64,000 bases of DNA from Nocardioides palaemonis (GTDB taxonomy: Bacteria > Actinomycetota > Actinomycetes > Propionibacteriales > Nocardioidaceae): positions 682,001 to 746,000 of the forward strand of contig NZ_JAGVQR010000004.1 in the NCBI RefSeq assembly GCF_018275325.1, written 5' to 3'. A program made the position numbers and the translations under genes. Below, in pieces: positions 26,939 to 34,884 of the stretch. Below the pieces are notes generated by a model. It saw only the letters and a list, made by a program, of their open reading frames with translations. It made no database searches and was not told where the DNA came from. Positions within the stretch are counted from its first letter, which is position 1. Every line of letters begins with the position of its first letter.

Positions 26939-27607
26939 TCACGCCAGGTGGTAGATCTCCGCCCCCCCGGCGTCGTCGACCAGCGCGATCTGGGCGTACT
27001 CCGCGAAGCCGGTGCCGCCGGAGAAGGACACCCGCAGCAGACTGAGGTGGTCGGCCGACCACCACGGCCCGCTCCGGTCGACCTCCAGGCCGGCGAGGAC
27101 CTCGGGGACGGCGGCGCCCTCCGGCGCCTCGAGCCGGCCCAGGACGATCTCGGGGCGGAAGTTGCGGCGGTCGAGGTAGAAGCGGTGCAGCGCGGCCACC
27201 TCGAGGACGTTGCGGTAGATCTCGCGCAGTGCGTCGACGTCGCCCTCGAGCTCGGCGGTCACGGTGTGCGGCGCGGCCTCGGACACGACGACCTTGCTGA
27301 CCCGCAGCACCGGGGCGTGCCAGCCGGCGGCCGCCTCCTCGAGCTCGGCTGCCAGCTCGCCCGCGACGTCGGCGGTGACGTTGCCGAACTTGGCGATCTT
27401 GACGAACACCGACTCCGGTGCGGCGGGCACGAACGACACGAGCGGCGCGGGCGGCGCCTCGGGACGGCGGCGCCAGCGACCCAGCAGCCCGCGGCCTGCC
27501 TCCTCCGGCACCGGCGGCGCCGACGCTGCGACGAGGCTGGGGACGACGTCGAGCACGGTCGCCCGGATCGCGTCCTCGGGCACGGCCACCACCGCGTGGA
27601 GCTGCAT
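26939..27607 (-). CDS. 2H-fold (2'-5' RNA ligase-like) protein lacking both catalytic His motifs
   Basis: 222 aa, ATG start with GAGGGGG 7 nt upstream. The N-terminus [11 protein letters not shown] and overall order match the 2'-5' RNA ligase/CPDase superfamily. The first HxTx motif, normally HLTLxFLG, reads FVKIAKFG; the second, normally PHVTLGR, reads PEIVLGR. Both catalytic His are therefore replaced and the protein should be catalytically inactive, perhaps a nucleotide or RNA binder. The gene ends 147 nt upstream of the cold-shock gene, in the same orientation. Confidence 0.65.
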   Translation of the reverse strand: MQLHAVVAVPEDAIRATVLDVVPSLVAASAPPVPEEAGRGLLGRWRRRPEAPPAPLVSFVPAAPESVFVKIAKFGNVTADVAGELAAELEEAAAGWHAPVLRVSKVVVSEAAPHTVTAELEGDVDALREIYRNVLEVAALHRFYLDRRNFRPEIVLGRLEAPEGAAVPEVLAGLEVDRSGPWWSADHLSLLRVSFSGGTGFAEYAQIALVDDAGGAEIYHLA

Positions 27608-27698
27608 CGTCGACCCCCTCGACAAGCCTCGGGTCCGCACTCGTCCGCGCGCACCTCTGTCCCCACCCATCGGCCGCCGCCGCAGCGACCTGAGGGGT

Positions 27699-28748
27699 TC
27701 AGCCCCGCAGGAGCAGCGCCGCGTCGCCGAACTCGTGCCACAGGTAGCCCTCCGCGACCGCCGCGTCGTACGCCGCCTGCGTCAGGCGCTCGCCCGCGAC
27801 CGACTCGACGAGGAGGAGGTGGGAGGCCATCGGGTCGTGCCAGCCGGTCACCAGGCCGTCGACCACGCGGGGCGGCTGGGCGGGCGTGACCACGCGTGAC
27901 GTCCAGCCCCGACTGGCGACGACGTGGCGTCCGAGCACCGCCGACTCGACGGCCCGTGTCGCGGTGGTGCCGACGGCGACGACCCGGCCGCCCGCCTCAC
28001 GGGCGGCGTTGATGGTCCGGGCACTGCCGGGCGACACCTCGAACCACTCCGGACCCGGCGCCTCGCCAGCCTCCTGCGACGAGACGCCGGTGTGCAGCAG
28101 GACCGGCGCGAAGGCGACCCCCGCGGTGACCAGCCGGGTGACCAGGGCGTCGGTGAACGGCCGGCCGGCCGAGGCCATCTCCGCGCTGCCGGGGTGGCGG
28201 CCGAAGACGGTCTGGTAGGCCTCGAGCGGGTAGCGGCGGTCGAGGTAGCCGTAGGCGATCGGGCGTCCGTTCCACGCCAGCTGCCGCTCGAGGTCGCCGC
28301 GTACCCCGGCACGCCAGAGCCGGTTGCCGGACCCGGTCGGCGAGGAGGCGCGACCCGGCCACGGGTCGCGCAGCACCAGGCGTACGTCACCGACGTGCAC
28401 CACGTCGCCGGGTCCCGCGCCGAGCAGCGCCCGTGCGGCGTCCGGTGCGCTGCGCAGCTCGACGACCCGGTCGCCGTCGCCGAGGTCGTGGGCGACGTGC
28501 ACGACGACGGGAGCGCCGTCGAGGACCGCGTCGACCTCGGCGTTGACGGTCGCCGAGGTGTTGACCACCAGGACGTCGCCGGCGTGCAGGTGGTCCGCGA
28601 TGTCGCGGAAGCGGGTGTGGGTCAGGCCGTCCGGGGTGCCGACGAGCAGGCGCACCTCGTCGCGCTCCAGCCCGCGCTCCTCGGCGGGCTGCGGCGCGAA
28701 GGTCGACGCGGCGAAGTGGGTGCGAGGCGTCTCGTCGAGAACGGTCAT
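27699..28748 (-). CDS. Divergent QueA-like S-adenosylmethionine:tRNA ribosyltransferase-isomerase family protein
   Basis: 349 aa, ATG start overlapping the SDR stop (ATGA). RFRDIADHLHAGDVLVVNTS, YGYLDR..YPLEAYQTVFG, RPFTDALVTRLV and VAVGTTATRAVESA match the QueA fold along its whole length. The strongly conserved NDTRVxxARL of true QueA reads NTSATVNAEV, and the MHSEWxE motif reads GPEWFE, so activity on queuine-tRNA is doubtful. No tgt, queG or other queuosine gene is near. Cotranscription with an SDR behind a MerR-type promoter suggests a stress or detoxification role. Confidence 0.75.
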   Translation of the reverse strand: MTVLDETPRTHFAASTFAPQPAEERGLERDEVRLLVGTPDGLTHTRFRDIADHLHAGDVLVVNTSATVNAEVDAVLDGAPVVVHVAHDLGDGDRVVELRSAPDAARALLGAGPGDVVHVGDVRLVLRDPWPGRASSPTGSGNRLWRAGVRGDLERQLAWNGRPIAYGYLDRRYPLEAYQTVFGRHPGSAEMASAGRPFTDALVTRLVTAGVAFAPVLLHTGVSSQEAGEAPGPEWFEVSPGSARTINAAREAGGRVVAVGTTATRAVESAVLGRHVVASRGWTSRVVTPAQPPRVVDGLVTGWHDPMASHLLLVESVAGERLTQAAYDAAVAEGYLWHEFGDAALLLRG

Positions 28749-29431
28749 CGGACCTCCTCCGCGCGGTAGCGCCCGGACGCGGGACGCTCGGCGAGCAGCG
28801 CGAGGAGGCGCGGCACCACCGACTCGGGCAGGGGCCGGTCGGAGATGTCCTCGCCCGGGAACGCGTCCTGGTGCATGGCGGTCCGCATGTCGCCCGGGTC
28901 CACGGCGTACGCCGTGAGCCCGGTCTCGGCGGCGTAGGTCAGCGTGACGTGGTCGAGCGCCGCCTTGCTGGCGCCGTAGAGGCCCCAGGTCTCGTAGTGG
29001 TGCACCGCCGCGTCGGAGCTGATCGAGACCAGCACGCCGTCCGCGGCGCGCAGCAGCGGCAGCAGCGCCGACGTCAGGACGAGCGGGCCGCCGATGTTGG
29101 TGCGCCAGACCTGCTGCAGGTCCGCGACGTCCACCTCCGCGAGCGGTCGCATCGGCAGCGGCCCGAGCGTGCTGGCGTTGTGCACGAGCAGGTCGAGCCG
29201 CCCGTGCGCCTCGACGGCCGCCACCAGCGCGGCGCGGTGGTCCGCGTCGGTGACGTCGCCGACGACGACGTCCACCCCCTCGGGCAGCTCCGCGTCGGCG
29301 AACCTCTCCCCGCTGCGGCCGTCGGTGACGACCCGCCACCCTTCGGCGACGAGTGCCCTGGTCAGAGCCAGTCCCAGACCGGTTGATCCCCCGGTGACGA
29401 GGGCCACTGGTGCTGTCGTTGTCGTGTCCAT
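28745..29431 (-). CDS. Short-chain dehydrogenase/reductase
   Basis: 228 aa from the ATG at 29429-29431; a TTG five codons upstream would disrupt the promoter. The NAD(P)-binding motif TGGSTGLG is near residue 13, HNAS near 85, and the catalytic set Ser plus YGASK is near 150. PGDMRTAM follows. It is the first gene of an operon with the QueA-like protein and divergent from soxR. The promoter has a 19-bp spacer, as expected for SoxR control. Confidence 0.88.
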   Translation of the reverse strand: MDTTTTAPVALVTGGSTGLGLALTRALVAEGWRVVTDGRSGERFADAELPEGVDVVVGDVTDADHRAALVAAVEAHGRLDLLVHNASTLGPLPMRPLAEVDVADLQQVWRTNIGGPLVLTSALLPLLRAADGVLVSISSDAAVHHYETWGLYGASKAALDHVTLTYAAETGLTAYAVDPGDMRTAMHQDAFPGEDISDRPLPESVVPRLLALLAERPASGRYRAEEVR

Positions 29432-29437
29432 GACGCT

Positions 29438-29468
29438 ATCGTTCAAGTTGAAGTGAACTTAAGTTCAA
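29438..29468 (-). promoter_or_regulatory. MerR/SoxR-type promoter of the SDR-QueA-like operon
   Basis: TTGAAC (29463-29468), exactly 19 nt, AACGAT (29438-29443), then 6 nt to the ATG. The spacer carries the dyad AAGTT-N6-AACTT. The same region contains the palindromes TTCAAGTTGAA and TGAACTTAAGTTCA, facing soxR. Confidence 0.6.
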
Positions 29469-29477
29469 GGGGTGAAC

Positions 29478-29972
29478 ATGGATCCGCGTGACCTGCTGCC
29501 GATGGGCGAGATCTCACGACGCAGCGGCTTCGCCGCGTCGGCGATCCGCTACTACGAGGCCGAGGGGCTCATCGAGGCGCACCGCTCCCCCGGTGGCCAG
29601 CGCCAGTTCGAGCGCAGCGTGCTGCGCCGGCTCGCGTTCGTCCGCGCGGCGTCCAACGTCGGGCTGAGCATCGAGGAGATCCGCGACGAGCTCGGCCGAC
29701 TGCCCGGCAACCGCACGCCGACCAAGGCCGACTGGCACCGCATCTCCCGGCACTGGGGGCGGCGCCTCGACGAGCAGATCGCCGCGCTGCAGCGGCTCAA
29801 GAGCGGGCTCGACGGCTGCATCGGGTGCGGCTGCCTCAGCCTGCGCTCGTGCGCCTTCTCCAACCCCGGCGACGTCGTCGGCGAGCGTGGCCCCGGCGCC
29901 GGGCTGCTGCCCGACACCCTCCGCCGTCCGCACCCGACCCGGGCGTCCCTCAGGACACCTCCGCCGCGCTGA
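29478..29972 (+). CDS. soxR: Redox-sensing transcriptional activator SoxR
   Basis: 164 aa from the ATG at 29478 (AGGGG 5 nt upstream); a GTG two codons earlier is possible. The MerR-type helix-turn-helix (MGEISRRSGFAASAIRYYE) is at residues 9-27, a dimerisation helix follows, and a CIGCGC...C cluster near 113-124 (Cx2CxCx5C) binds the [2Fe-2S] sensor. The family is oxidised by redox-active compounds and then activates promoters with 19-bp spacers. Such promoters lie on both sides: before the divergent SDR operon and before the convergent VOC gene. The 3' end overlaps the VOC gene by 23 nt. Confidence 0.94.
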   Translation: MDPRDLLPMGEISRRSGFAASAIRYYEAEGLIEAHRSPGGQRQFERSVLRRLAFVRAASNVGLSIEEIRDELGRLPGNRTPTKADWHRISRHWGRRLDEQIAALQRLKSGLDGCIGCGCLSLRSCAFSNPGDVVGERGPGAGLLPDTLRRPHPTRASLRTPPPR

Positions 29973-30348
29973 ACAGCGTCAGCTGCATCCCGTCCGGGGC
30001 CGCCACGCGCGCGTTGCGGTCGCCCCACGGCGTGATCGCCGCCGGCGCCACCTCGGTCGCGCCGGCCCGCACCAGCGCGGCGGCCGTCGCCTCGGCGTCG
30101 CCGACCCGCAGCGCGAACCGCACCGGCCCGGAGACCCGGCGACCGACCTCGACGTCGTCGACCATCGCGGCCTGGGCGCCGTCGAAGAGCTCGAGGGTGG
30201 CGCGACCCGCGTCGAGCAGCAGCACCCGCCCCTGGTCGCTGCTCCAGTCCTCGAGCTGTGGCAGCCCGAGGGCGTCGCGGTAGAGGGCGACGGCGGCGTC
30301 GAAGTCGTCGACGGTGAGGGCGATCCTGAGCTCGGTCACATCGGTCAT
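29950..30348 (-). CDS. Single-domain VOC protein, probable SoxR target
   Basis: 132 aa, ATG start. The pattern TELRIALTVDDFDAAVALYRDALG, FDGAQ and DRNARVAAPDGMQLTLF is typical of VOC lyases and bleomycin-resistance-like proteins. The promoter upstream has the 19-bp spacer and palindrome expected for a MerR-family activator. A role in binding or modifying a redox-active compound is plausible. It converges on and overlaps soxR. Confidence 0.82.
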   Translation of the reverse strand: MTDVTELRIALTVDDFDAAVALYRDALGLPQLEDWSSDQGRVLLLDAGRATLELFDGAQAAMVDDVEVGRRVSGPVRFALRVGDAEATAAALVRAGATEVAPAAITPWGDRNARVAAPDGMQLTLFSAAEVS

Positions 30349-30354
30349 GGGGCC

Positions 30355-30385
30355 ATCGTCGCGGCTCAGGTGCACCTGAGGTCAA
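30355..30385 (-). promoter_or_regulatory. MerR/SoxR-type promoter of the VOC gene
   Basis: TTGACC (30380-30385), exactly 19 nt, GACGAT (30355-30360), then 6 nt to the ATG. The spacer overlaps the perfect 16-bp palindrome CTCAGGTGCACCTGAG (30365-30380). Extended by one base each side it matches the E. coli SoxR box at 13 of 18 positions. Confidence 0.65.
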
Positions 30386-30401
30386 GGCCCTCGCGCCCCG
30401 C

Positions 30402-30980
30402 TCAGCCCACCCGGACCTTCGGCGTCCAGGCCCGCCGCAGGAAGCCGGCCTGCAGGGCGTTGTCCTCCCAGACGTACGCGTCGTCGCGGCTCCACGTCTT
30501 GAAGCTGAGCCGGACCCAGCGCGGGTCGCCGAGGCAGTCGGTCGGCACGGTGATGGTGGCGACGTCGCGCTGGTAGTCGATCGCCGAGGACCCCTCGCAG
30601 CGACCGCCGCGCTGCCAGACGGTCACCCGGCCCTGCCGGTGGGCGCGGCCGGCGACCATGTCGAAGGACGCCCCGAGGTCGTCGGTCCGGATGTCGCCGA
30701 AGACGCTGAACATCCCGCCCCGCTCCGGCGGCACGAAGATGTCGTCGAACCGCAGCCGGAGCACCACCCGCGACCGGCTGTGCCGCACGACGACGCTGCG
30801 CAGGTCGGCGTTGGCCCGCGTCGGCGCTGCCGTGTAGTCGTCGCCGTCGCCCGACAGGGTCAGCCTCCAGACGTCGTGGGCGGGGTCGGTGCCGCGCCAG
30901 GTCGCGGCGGCGGCCGGCGCGAGCGGTGCGACCAGCGCGAGGAGGACGGGTCCGAGCACGAGGGCGATCAGGCGGCGCAT
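30402..30980 (-). CDS. Secreted protein of unknown function
   Basis: 192 aa, ATG start; GGAGG lies 12 nt upstream, rather far. A signal peptide spans residues 1-26 (probable cleavage after AAA). The mature protein alternates short hydrophobic strands with charged turns, suggesting a beta-sandwich; two Cys (RCEGSS and DCLGDP) could form a disulfide. Similar small exported proteins are common in Nocardioides without known function. It stands alone between the VOC and epimerase genes. Confidence 0.7.
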   Translation of the reverse strand: MRRLIALVLGPVLLALVAPLAPAAAATWRGTDPAHDVWRLTLSGDGDDYTAAPTRANADLRSVVVRHSRSRVVLRLRFDDIFVPPERGGMFSVFGDIRTDDLGASFDMVAGRAHRQGRVTVWQRGGRCEGSSAIDYQRDVATITVPTDCLGDPRWVRLSFKTWSRDDAYVWEDNALQAGFLRRAWTPKVRVG

Positions 30981-31027
30981 GACAGCGAGGATCCTCCGGT
31001 CGCGCGGGAGGTGTCCACCACCGATTG

Positions 31028-31939
31028 CTACGACGTCGCGGCGATGCCCGCCCGCAGCTCGGCGAGAGCGTCGGCGAGGCCGACCTGCGGGCTCCAGCCC
31101 CACCCGAGCGCCCGGTCCGCGAGGATCCGGCCGGTCCAGGCCGGCCCGTCCTCCCAGGTCGGCTCGACCCCGAGGGCCGCGCAGACGGCGCCGACGTAGT
31201 CGCGCCGGGTGGCGGGCTCCCCGGCGACGTTGACGGCGGTGCATGCGCCGACGACCGGGCCGGCGGCGACGTCGTCGGCCACGGCGGCGATGGCACCGGT
31301 GGCGAGGTCCGCGACGAGCGTGGCGAGGTCGTCGACGTGCACCCAGGCGAACGTCGTGTCGGCCACCGCGTGGCGGGCGGCCTCGTCGTCGCGGAGCCGG
31401 TCGGGCTGCACGCGGTTCCACACCGAGGTCTCCCCCGCGCCGAGGATCGCGGGCGGGCGCACCAGCACGCGGGTGGCCCCGCCGAGGCGGGCGAGCGCGG
31501 CGTCGGTGTCGCGCTTGACCACGCCGTAGTCGTCGGCGTCGTCGGGCACCAGGGCACCGTCCTCGTCGACGTCGCCCACCCCCGGGCTGCGGTCGTAGAC
31601 GCCGGCGGTCGAGACGTGGACCACGAGCGGCACGCCGGCGTCGGTGGCGGCGGAGGCGATCGTCAGCGTGCCGTCGAGCCCGACGCGGCGCTGGTCGTCG
31701 CGTCCCGACCCGAGCGGGTGCACGGTCGTCACCAGGGCGTCGGCGCCGGCCACGACCTGCGCGGCGTAGGCCGGGTCGGCGAAGTCGCCGACGTGCTCCT
31801 CGACCCCGGGCAGGTCGGGCGCGGTGGCGGTGCGGCGCACCACGGCCCGCACGGTGGCACCTCGCTGGCTCAGCGCCCGGACCACGTGGCTGCCCACGAG
31901 GCCGTTGGCTCCGGTCACGACGACGATGGAGGAGGTCAT
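31028..31939 (-). CDS. NAD-dependent epimerase/dehydratase family protein
   Basis: 303 aa, ATG start overlapping the PAP2 gene stop (ATGA). TGANGLVGSH at residues 9-18 binds NAD(P); STAGVYD near 110 and the YGVVK catalytic pair near 139 complete the extended SDR signature. RPPAILG and WVHVDDLA are typical of the family. The substrate may be a nucleotide sugar, flavonoid-like or steroid-like compound. Confidence 0.85.
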   Translation of the reverse strand: MTSSIVVVTGANGLVGSHVVRALSQRGATVRAVVRRTATAPDLPGVEEHVGDFADPAYAAQVVAGADALVTTVHPLGSGRDDQRRVGLDGTLTIASAATDAGVPLVVHVSTAGVYDRSPGVGDVDEDGALVPDDADDYGVVKRDTDAALARLGGATRVLVRPPAILGAGETSVWNRVQPDRLRDDEAARHAVADTTFAWVHVDDLATLVADLATGAIAAVADDVAAGPVVGACTAVNVAGEPATRRDYVGAVCAALGVEPTWEDGPAWTGRILADRALGWGWSPQVGLADALAELRAGIAATS

Positions 31940-32613
31940 GACCCCACCCTGTCACCCGGCTCCAGCCCCGGTCGGCCGCGCAGCACCACGCCGGCGACGA
32001 CCGCGAGCCAGATCGGGGCGAAGACCAGGCTGGTGAGCACGTCGGTGGGGTGGTGCGCGCCCTCGTAGAGCCGCGACGGCGCCACGAGGACCGGCGCCAG
32101 GAAGAGGATCCACGCCCACCTGCGCGAGCCGGGGACGGTCCGGAGGAGGTAGACGGCGAGCGCGCAGTAGACGACGATCGACGTCGCGACGTGGCCCGAC
32201 GGGAAGCTGTGGTCGGGCACGAGACCCGGGTCGAGGATCTTCACCGGTGGCCGGTCGCGGGTGATGAGTGCGGTCACGACCAGGTAGAGCGCGAGGGTGC
32301 CGCCGACGAGGACGGCGAAGTAGACCACCGGCCGCCACGATCGCTGCACCCGCCACAGCACCAGGGCCGCAACAGCCGCGACACCCACCCCGACGACCGT
32401 GTCGGCGACGTGGCTGCCCCACGCAGCGAGGAAGTCCCCCGTGGGGGTACGTCGATCGGCGATCCAGCGGTTCACGTCGTCGTCCCAAGGGTCCACCGTC
32501 GACCCCAGGGGGTGCGTGAGCAGCCAGCCCACGGCCAGCACGCCGAGGGTCAGGAGCACCCATGCGACCGCCAGGGTCCGGGCCGCCGCGCGGGCAGGGG
32601 TCGTGTCGTCCAC
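31936..32613 (-). CDS. PAP2-superfamily membrane phosphatase
   Basis: 225 aa, GTG start, six hydrophobic segments. The catalytic motifs are RDRPP near residue 136, PSGH near 157 and SRLYEGAHHPTD near 200, the lipid phosphate phosphatase set, with the first motif lacking its usual Lys. It probably dephosphorylates undecaprenyl pyrophosphate or phosphatidic-acid-type lipids at the outer face of the membrane. CACGCT 6 nt before the start is a weak leaderless -10. It is divergent from the acetate permease operon. Confidence 0.85.
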   Translation of the reverse strand: MDDTTPARAAARTLAVAWVLLTLGVLAVGWLLTHPLGSTVDPWDDDVNRWIADRRTPTGDFLAAWGSHVADTVVGVGVAAVAALVLWRVQRSWRPVVYFAVLVGGTLALYLVVTALITRDRPPVKILDPGLVPDHSFPSGHVATSIVVYCALAVYLLRTVPGSRRWAWILFLAPVLVAPSRLYEGAHHPTDVLTSLVFAPIWLAVVAGVVLRGRPGLEPGDRVGS

Positions 32614-32759
32614 CGGCGGAGCGTGGCAGGTCCGGGAGCGGTCCGCACCACCTGCAGGAGGGTCCGGACGGGCCGACCGCTCGTCGCGCCGCTCCCACCG
32701 CTCACCGCGCCGGGCGGCCCACCGGGCGACCGGGGCGCGCGCACCCCTCCCACCCGTCC

Positions 32760-32790
32760 TGTGACCGGTGTCACGGTGACGGCGGTCACA
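32760..32790. promoter_or_regulatory. Two adjacent CRP/GlxR-type operators before the acetate permease operon
   Basis: TGTGA-N6-TCACG at 32760-32775 and GGTGA-N6-TCACA at 32775-32790 share one base and are offset by 15 nt. They match TGTGA-N6-TCACA at 9 of 10 bases each. They lie 33-63 nt before the DUF485 start. Confidence 0.65.
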
Positions 32791-32822
32791 CGCCGGTGAC
32801 CCCGCCCGGAAGGACCCCTGAC

Positions 32823-33170
32823 GTGACACAAGAGACGCACGACCAGGCCGCGCGCCACGATCCCGTCTACGACGAGCTGTCGGCCCGTCCCGAGTTCTCG
32901 GAGCTGCGCTCGCGCTACCGCCGCTTCATCATCCCCGCCACGGCCGCGTTCCTCGCCTGGTACGGGCTCTACGTGCTGCTGTCGATGTTCGCCGGCGGCT
33001 TCATGGCCGCGAAGGTCGTGGGCAACGTCAACGTCGCGCTGGTCTTCGGCCTGTTGCAGTTCGTGACGACGTTCCTCATCGCGTTCCTCTACAGCCGCTA
33101 CTCCAACACCCACCTCGACCCGCTGGCCAAGCAGCTGTCGGACGACTACTACGCGAGCAAGGAGCGCTGA
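32823..33170 (+). CDS. DUF485 membrane protein, partner of the acetate symporter
   Basis: 115 aa, GTG start with GGAAGGA 9 nt upstream. PEFSELRSRYRRFIIPATAAF and the following two hydrophobic segments (about 38-60 and 75-97), ending near YSRYSNTHLDP, are the hallmark of DUF485. The family is almost always cotranscribed with ActP/MctC-type symporters; its exact role is unresolved. It ends 1 nt before the symporter start. Confidence 0.92.
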   Translation: MTQETHDQAARHDPVYDELSARPEFSELRSRYRRFIIPATAAFLAWYGLYVLLSMFAGGFMAAKVVGNVNVALVFGLLQFVTTFLIAFLYSRYSNTHLDPLAKQLSDDYYASKER

Positions 33171-33171
33171 C

Positions 33172-34806
33172 ATGGAAGGCCACCAGTTCCTCACCACCGG
33201 GTTGTTCCTCGCGGTCGTCGCCCTGACCGTCGGCATCACCATCTGGGCCAGCCGCAACTCCTCCGGCGCGGCCGACCACTACGCCGGCGGACGCGGCTTC
33301 TCCGGCTTCCAGAACGGTCTCGCCATCGGCGGCGACTACATGTCGGCGGCGTCGTTCCTCGGCATCTCCGGCGCCATCGCCCTCTCCGGCTACGACGGCT
33401 TCCTCTACTCGATCGGCTTCCTGGTCGCCTGGCTCGTCGCGCTGCTGCTCGTGGCCGAGGTGCTGCGCAACTCCGGCCGCTACACGATGGCCGACCAGCT
33501 GGCCTACCGGATGCGGCAGAAGCCGGTCCGCACGGCGGCAGCCACCTCGACCGTGGTCGTCTCGATCTTCTACCTGCTCGCCCAGATGGTCGGCGCGGGC
33601 GCGCTGGTCGCCCTGCTCCTCGGCGTCCAGAGCGAGGGCCTGAAGAATCTGACGATCTTCTTCGTCGGCGCGCTGATGATCTTCTACGTCACGGTCGGCG
33701 GCATGAAGGGCACCACCTGGGTCCAGATCGTCAAGGCCGTGCTGCTGATGGTCGGCTCGGCGCTCATCGTGGTCCTGGTGCTCGCGAAGTTCGGCTTCAA
33801 CCTCTCCGAGCTGCTCGGCACCGCCGCCTCCAACAGCGGCAAGGGCCAGGCGTTCCTCGAGCCCGGCCTGAAGTACGGCCCCGAGCTGCACAAGAAGATC
33901 GACTTCCTCTCCCTCGGCATCGCCTTGGTGCTCGGCACCGCCGGCCTGCCGCACATCCTGATCCGCTTCTACACCACCCCGACCTCCCGCGACGCCCGCA
34001 AGTCGGTGCTGTGGGCCATCGGCCTGATCGGCGCGTTCTACCTCTTCACGCTCGTCCTCGGCTTCGGTGCCGCGGCGCTGCTCGACAAGGACGCGTACGC
34101 CGAGGTGGCCGCCTCGGGAGGCAACCTGGCCTCGCCGCTGCTGGCAGAAGCCGTCGGAGGCGGACCCGGCTCGACCGGAGGCGCCATCCTGCTGGCGCTG
34201 ATCGCGGCGGTCGCGTTCGCCACGATCCTCGCGGTGGTGGCCGGACTGACCCTCACCTCGTCGGTCTCGGTGGCGCACGACCTCTACAACTCGGTGTTCA
34301 AGGACGGCAAGGCGTCCGAGGCCGAGGAGATCCGCGTGTCGCGCATCGCTGCCGGCGTCATCGGCCTGGTCGCCATCGTGCTCGCCATCCCGGCGCAGAA
34401 GCTCAACATCGCCTTCCTGGTGGCGCTGGCCTTCGCCGTCGCAGCCTCGGCCAACCTGCCGGCGATCATCTACAACATGTTCTGGCGGCGCTTCAACACC
34501 CGCGGCGCGCTCTGGAGCATCTACGGCGGCCTGATCTCGTCGGTCGGCCTGGTGATCTTCAGCCCGGTCGTCTCCGGCAAGGGCCTCGACCCGGTCACCG
34601 GGAAGAACCTGTCGCTGCTGCCGACGAGCATCGACATCTCCTGGTTCCCGCTGGAGAACCCCGGCATCGTCTCGATCCCGCTGGGCTTCCTGCTGGGCTA
34701 CCTCGGCACCATCACCTCGAAGGAGCCGAGCGCCGAGGAGCGCTTCACCGAGCTCGAGGTGCGTGCCCTCACGGGTGCGGGCGCGGAGCAGGCCAGCACG
34801 CACTGA
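33172..34806 (+). CDS. Acetate/monocarboxylate:cation symporter (ActP/MctC type)
   Basis: 544 aa with about 13 transmembrane segments. SAASFLGISGAIA near residue 58 and GLPHILIRFYTTP near 261 mark the acetate branch of the SSS family; the extended loop with GKGQAFLEPG and the EERFTELEVRALTG tail also match MctC/ActP proteins. It imports acetate, propionate or pyruvate. CRP-type sites upstream and before acs suggest joint control of uptake and activation. A strong hairpin follows at 34830-34866. Confidence 0.92.
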   Translation: MEGHQFLTTGLFLAVVALTVGITIWASRNSSGAADHYAGGRGFSGFQNGLAIGGDYMSAASFLGISGAIALSGYDGFLYSIGFLVAWLVALLLVAEVLRNSGRYTMADQLAYRMRQKPVRTAAATSTVVVSIFYLLAQMVGAGALVALLLGVQSEGLKNLTIFFVGALMIFYVTVGGMKGTTWVQIVKAVLLMVGSALIVVLVLAKFGFNLSELLGTAASNSGKGQAFLEPGLKYGPELHKKIDFLSLGIALVLGTAGLPHILIRFYTTPTSRDARKSVLWAIGLIGAFYLFTLVLGFGAAALLDKDAYAEVAASGGNLASPLLAEAVGGGPGSTGGAILLALIAAVAFATILAVVAGLTLTSSVSVAHDLYNSVFKDGKASEAEEIRVSRIAAGVIGLVAIVLAIPAQKLNIAFLVALAFAVAASANLPAIIYNMFWRRFNTRGALWSIYGGLISSVGLVIFSPVVSGKGLDPVTGKNLSLLPTSIDISWFPLENPGIVSIPLGFLLGYLGTITSKEPSAEERFTELEVRALTGAGAEQASTH

Positions 34807-34829
34807 CCCGCGGCAGCACACCGACACGT

Positions 34830-34866
34830 ACGACGCCCCGGAGGGCCAGACCCTCCGGGGCGTCGT
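34830..34866. terminator. Bidirectional terminator after the permease operon
   Basis: ACGACGCCCCGGAGGG and its exact complement form a 16-bp stem around a 5-nt loop, between convergent genes. Confidence 0.85.
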
Positions 34867-34884
34867 CGTGCGTGGCGGAGATCC

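Noticed and set aside
32600-32625. Leaderless promoter for the PAP2 gene (CACGCT 6 nt before GTG) and a similar CAGACT before the helicase
   Set aside because: The first base of the TANNNT hexamer is wrong in both; kept as weak remarks within the gene entries and not counted among the fifteen.
33076-34827. A 583-codon minus-strand frame opposite the acetate symporter
   Set aside because: Charged low-complexity antisense frame; the symporter is certain.
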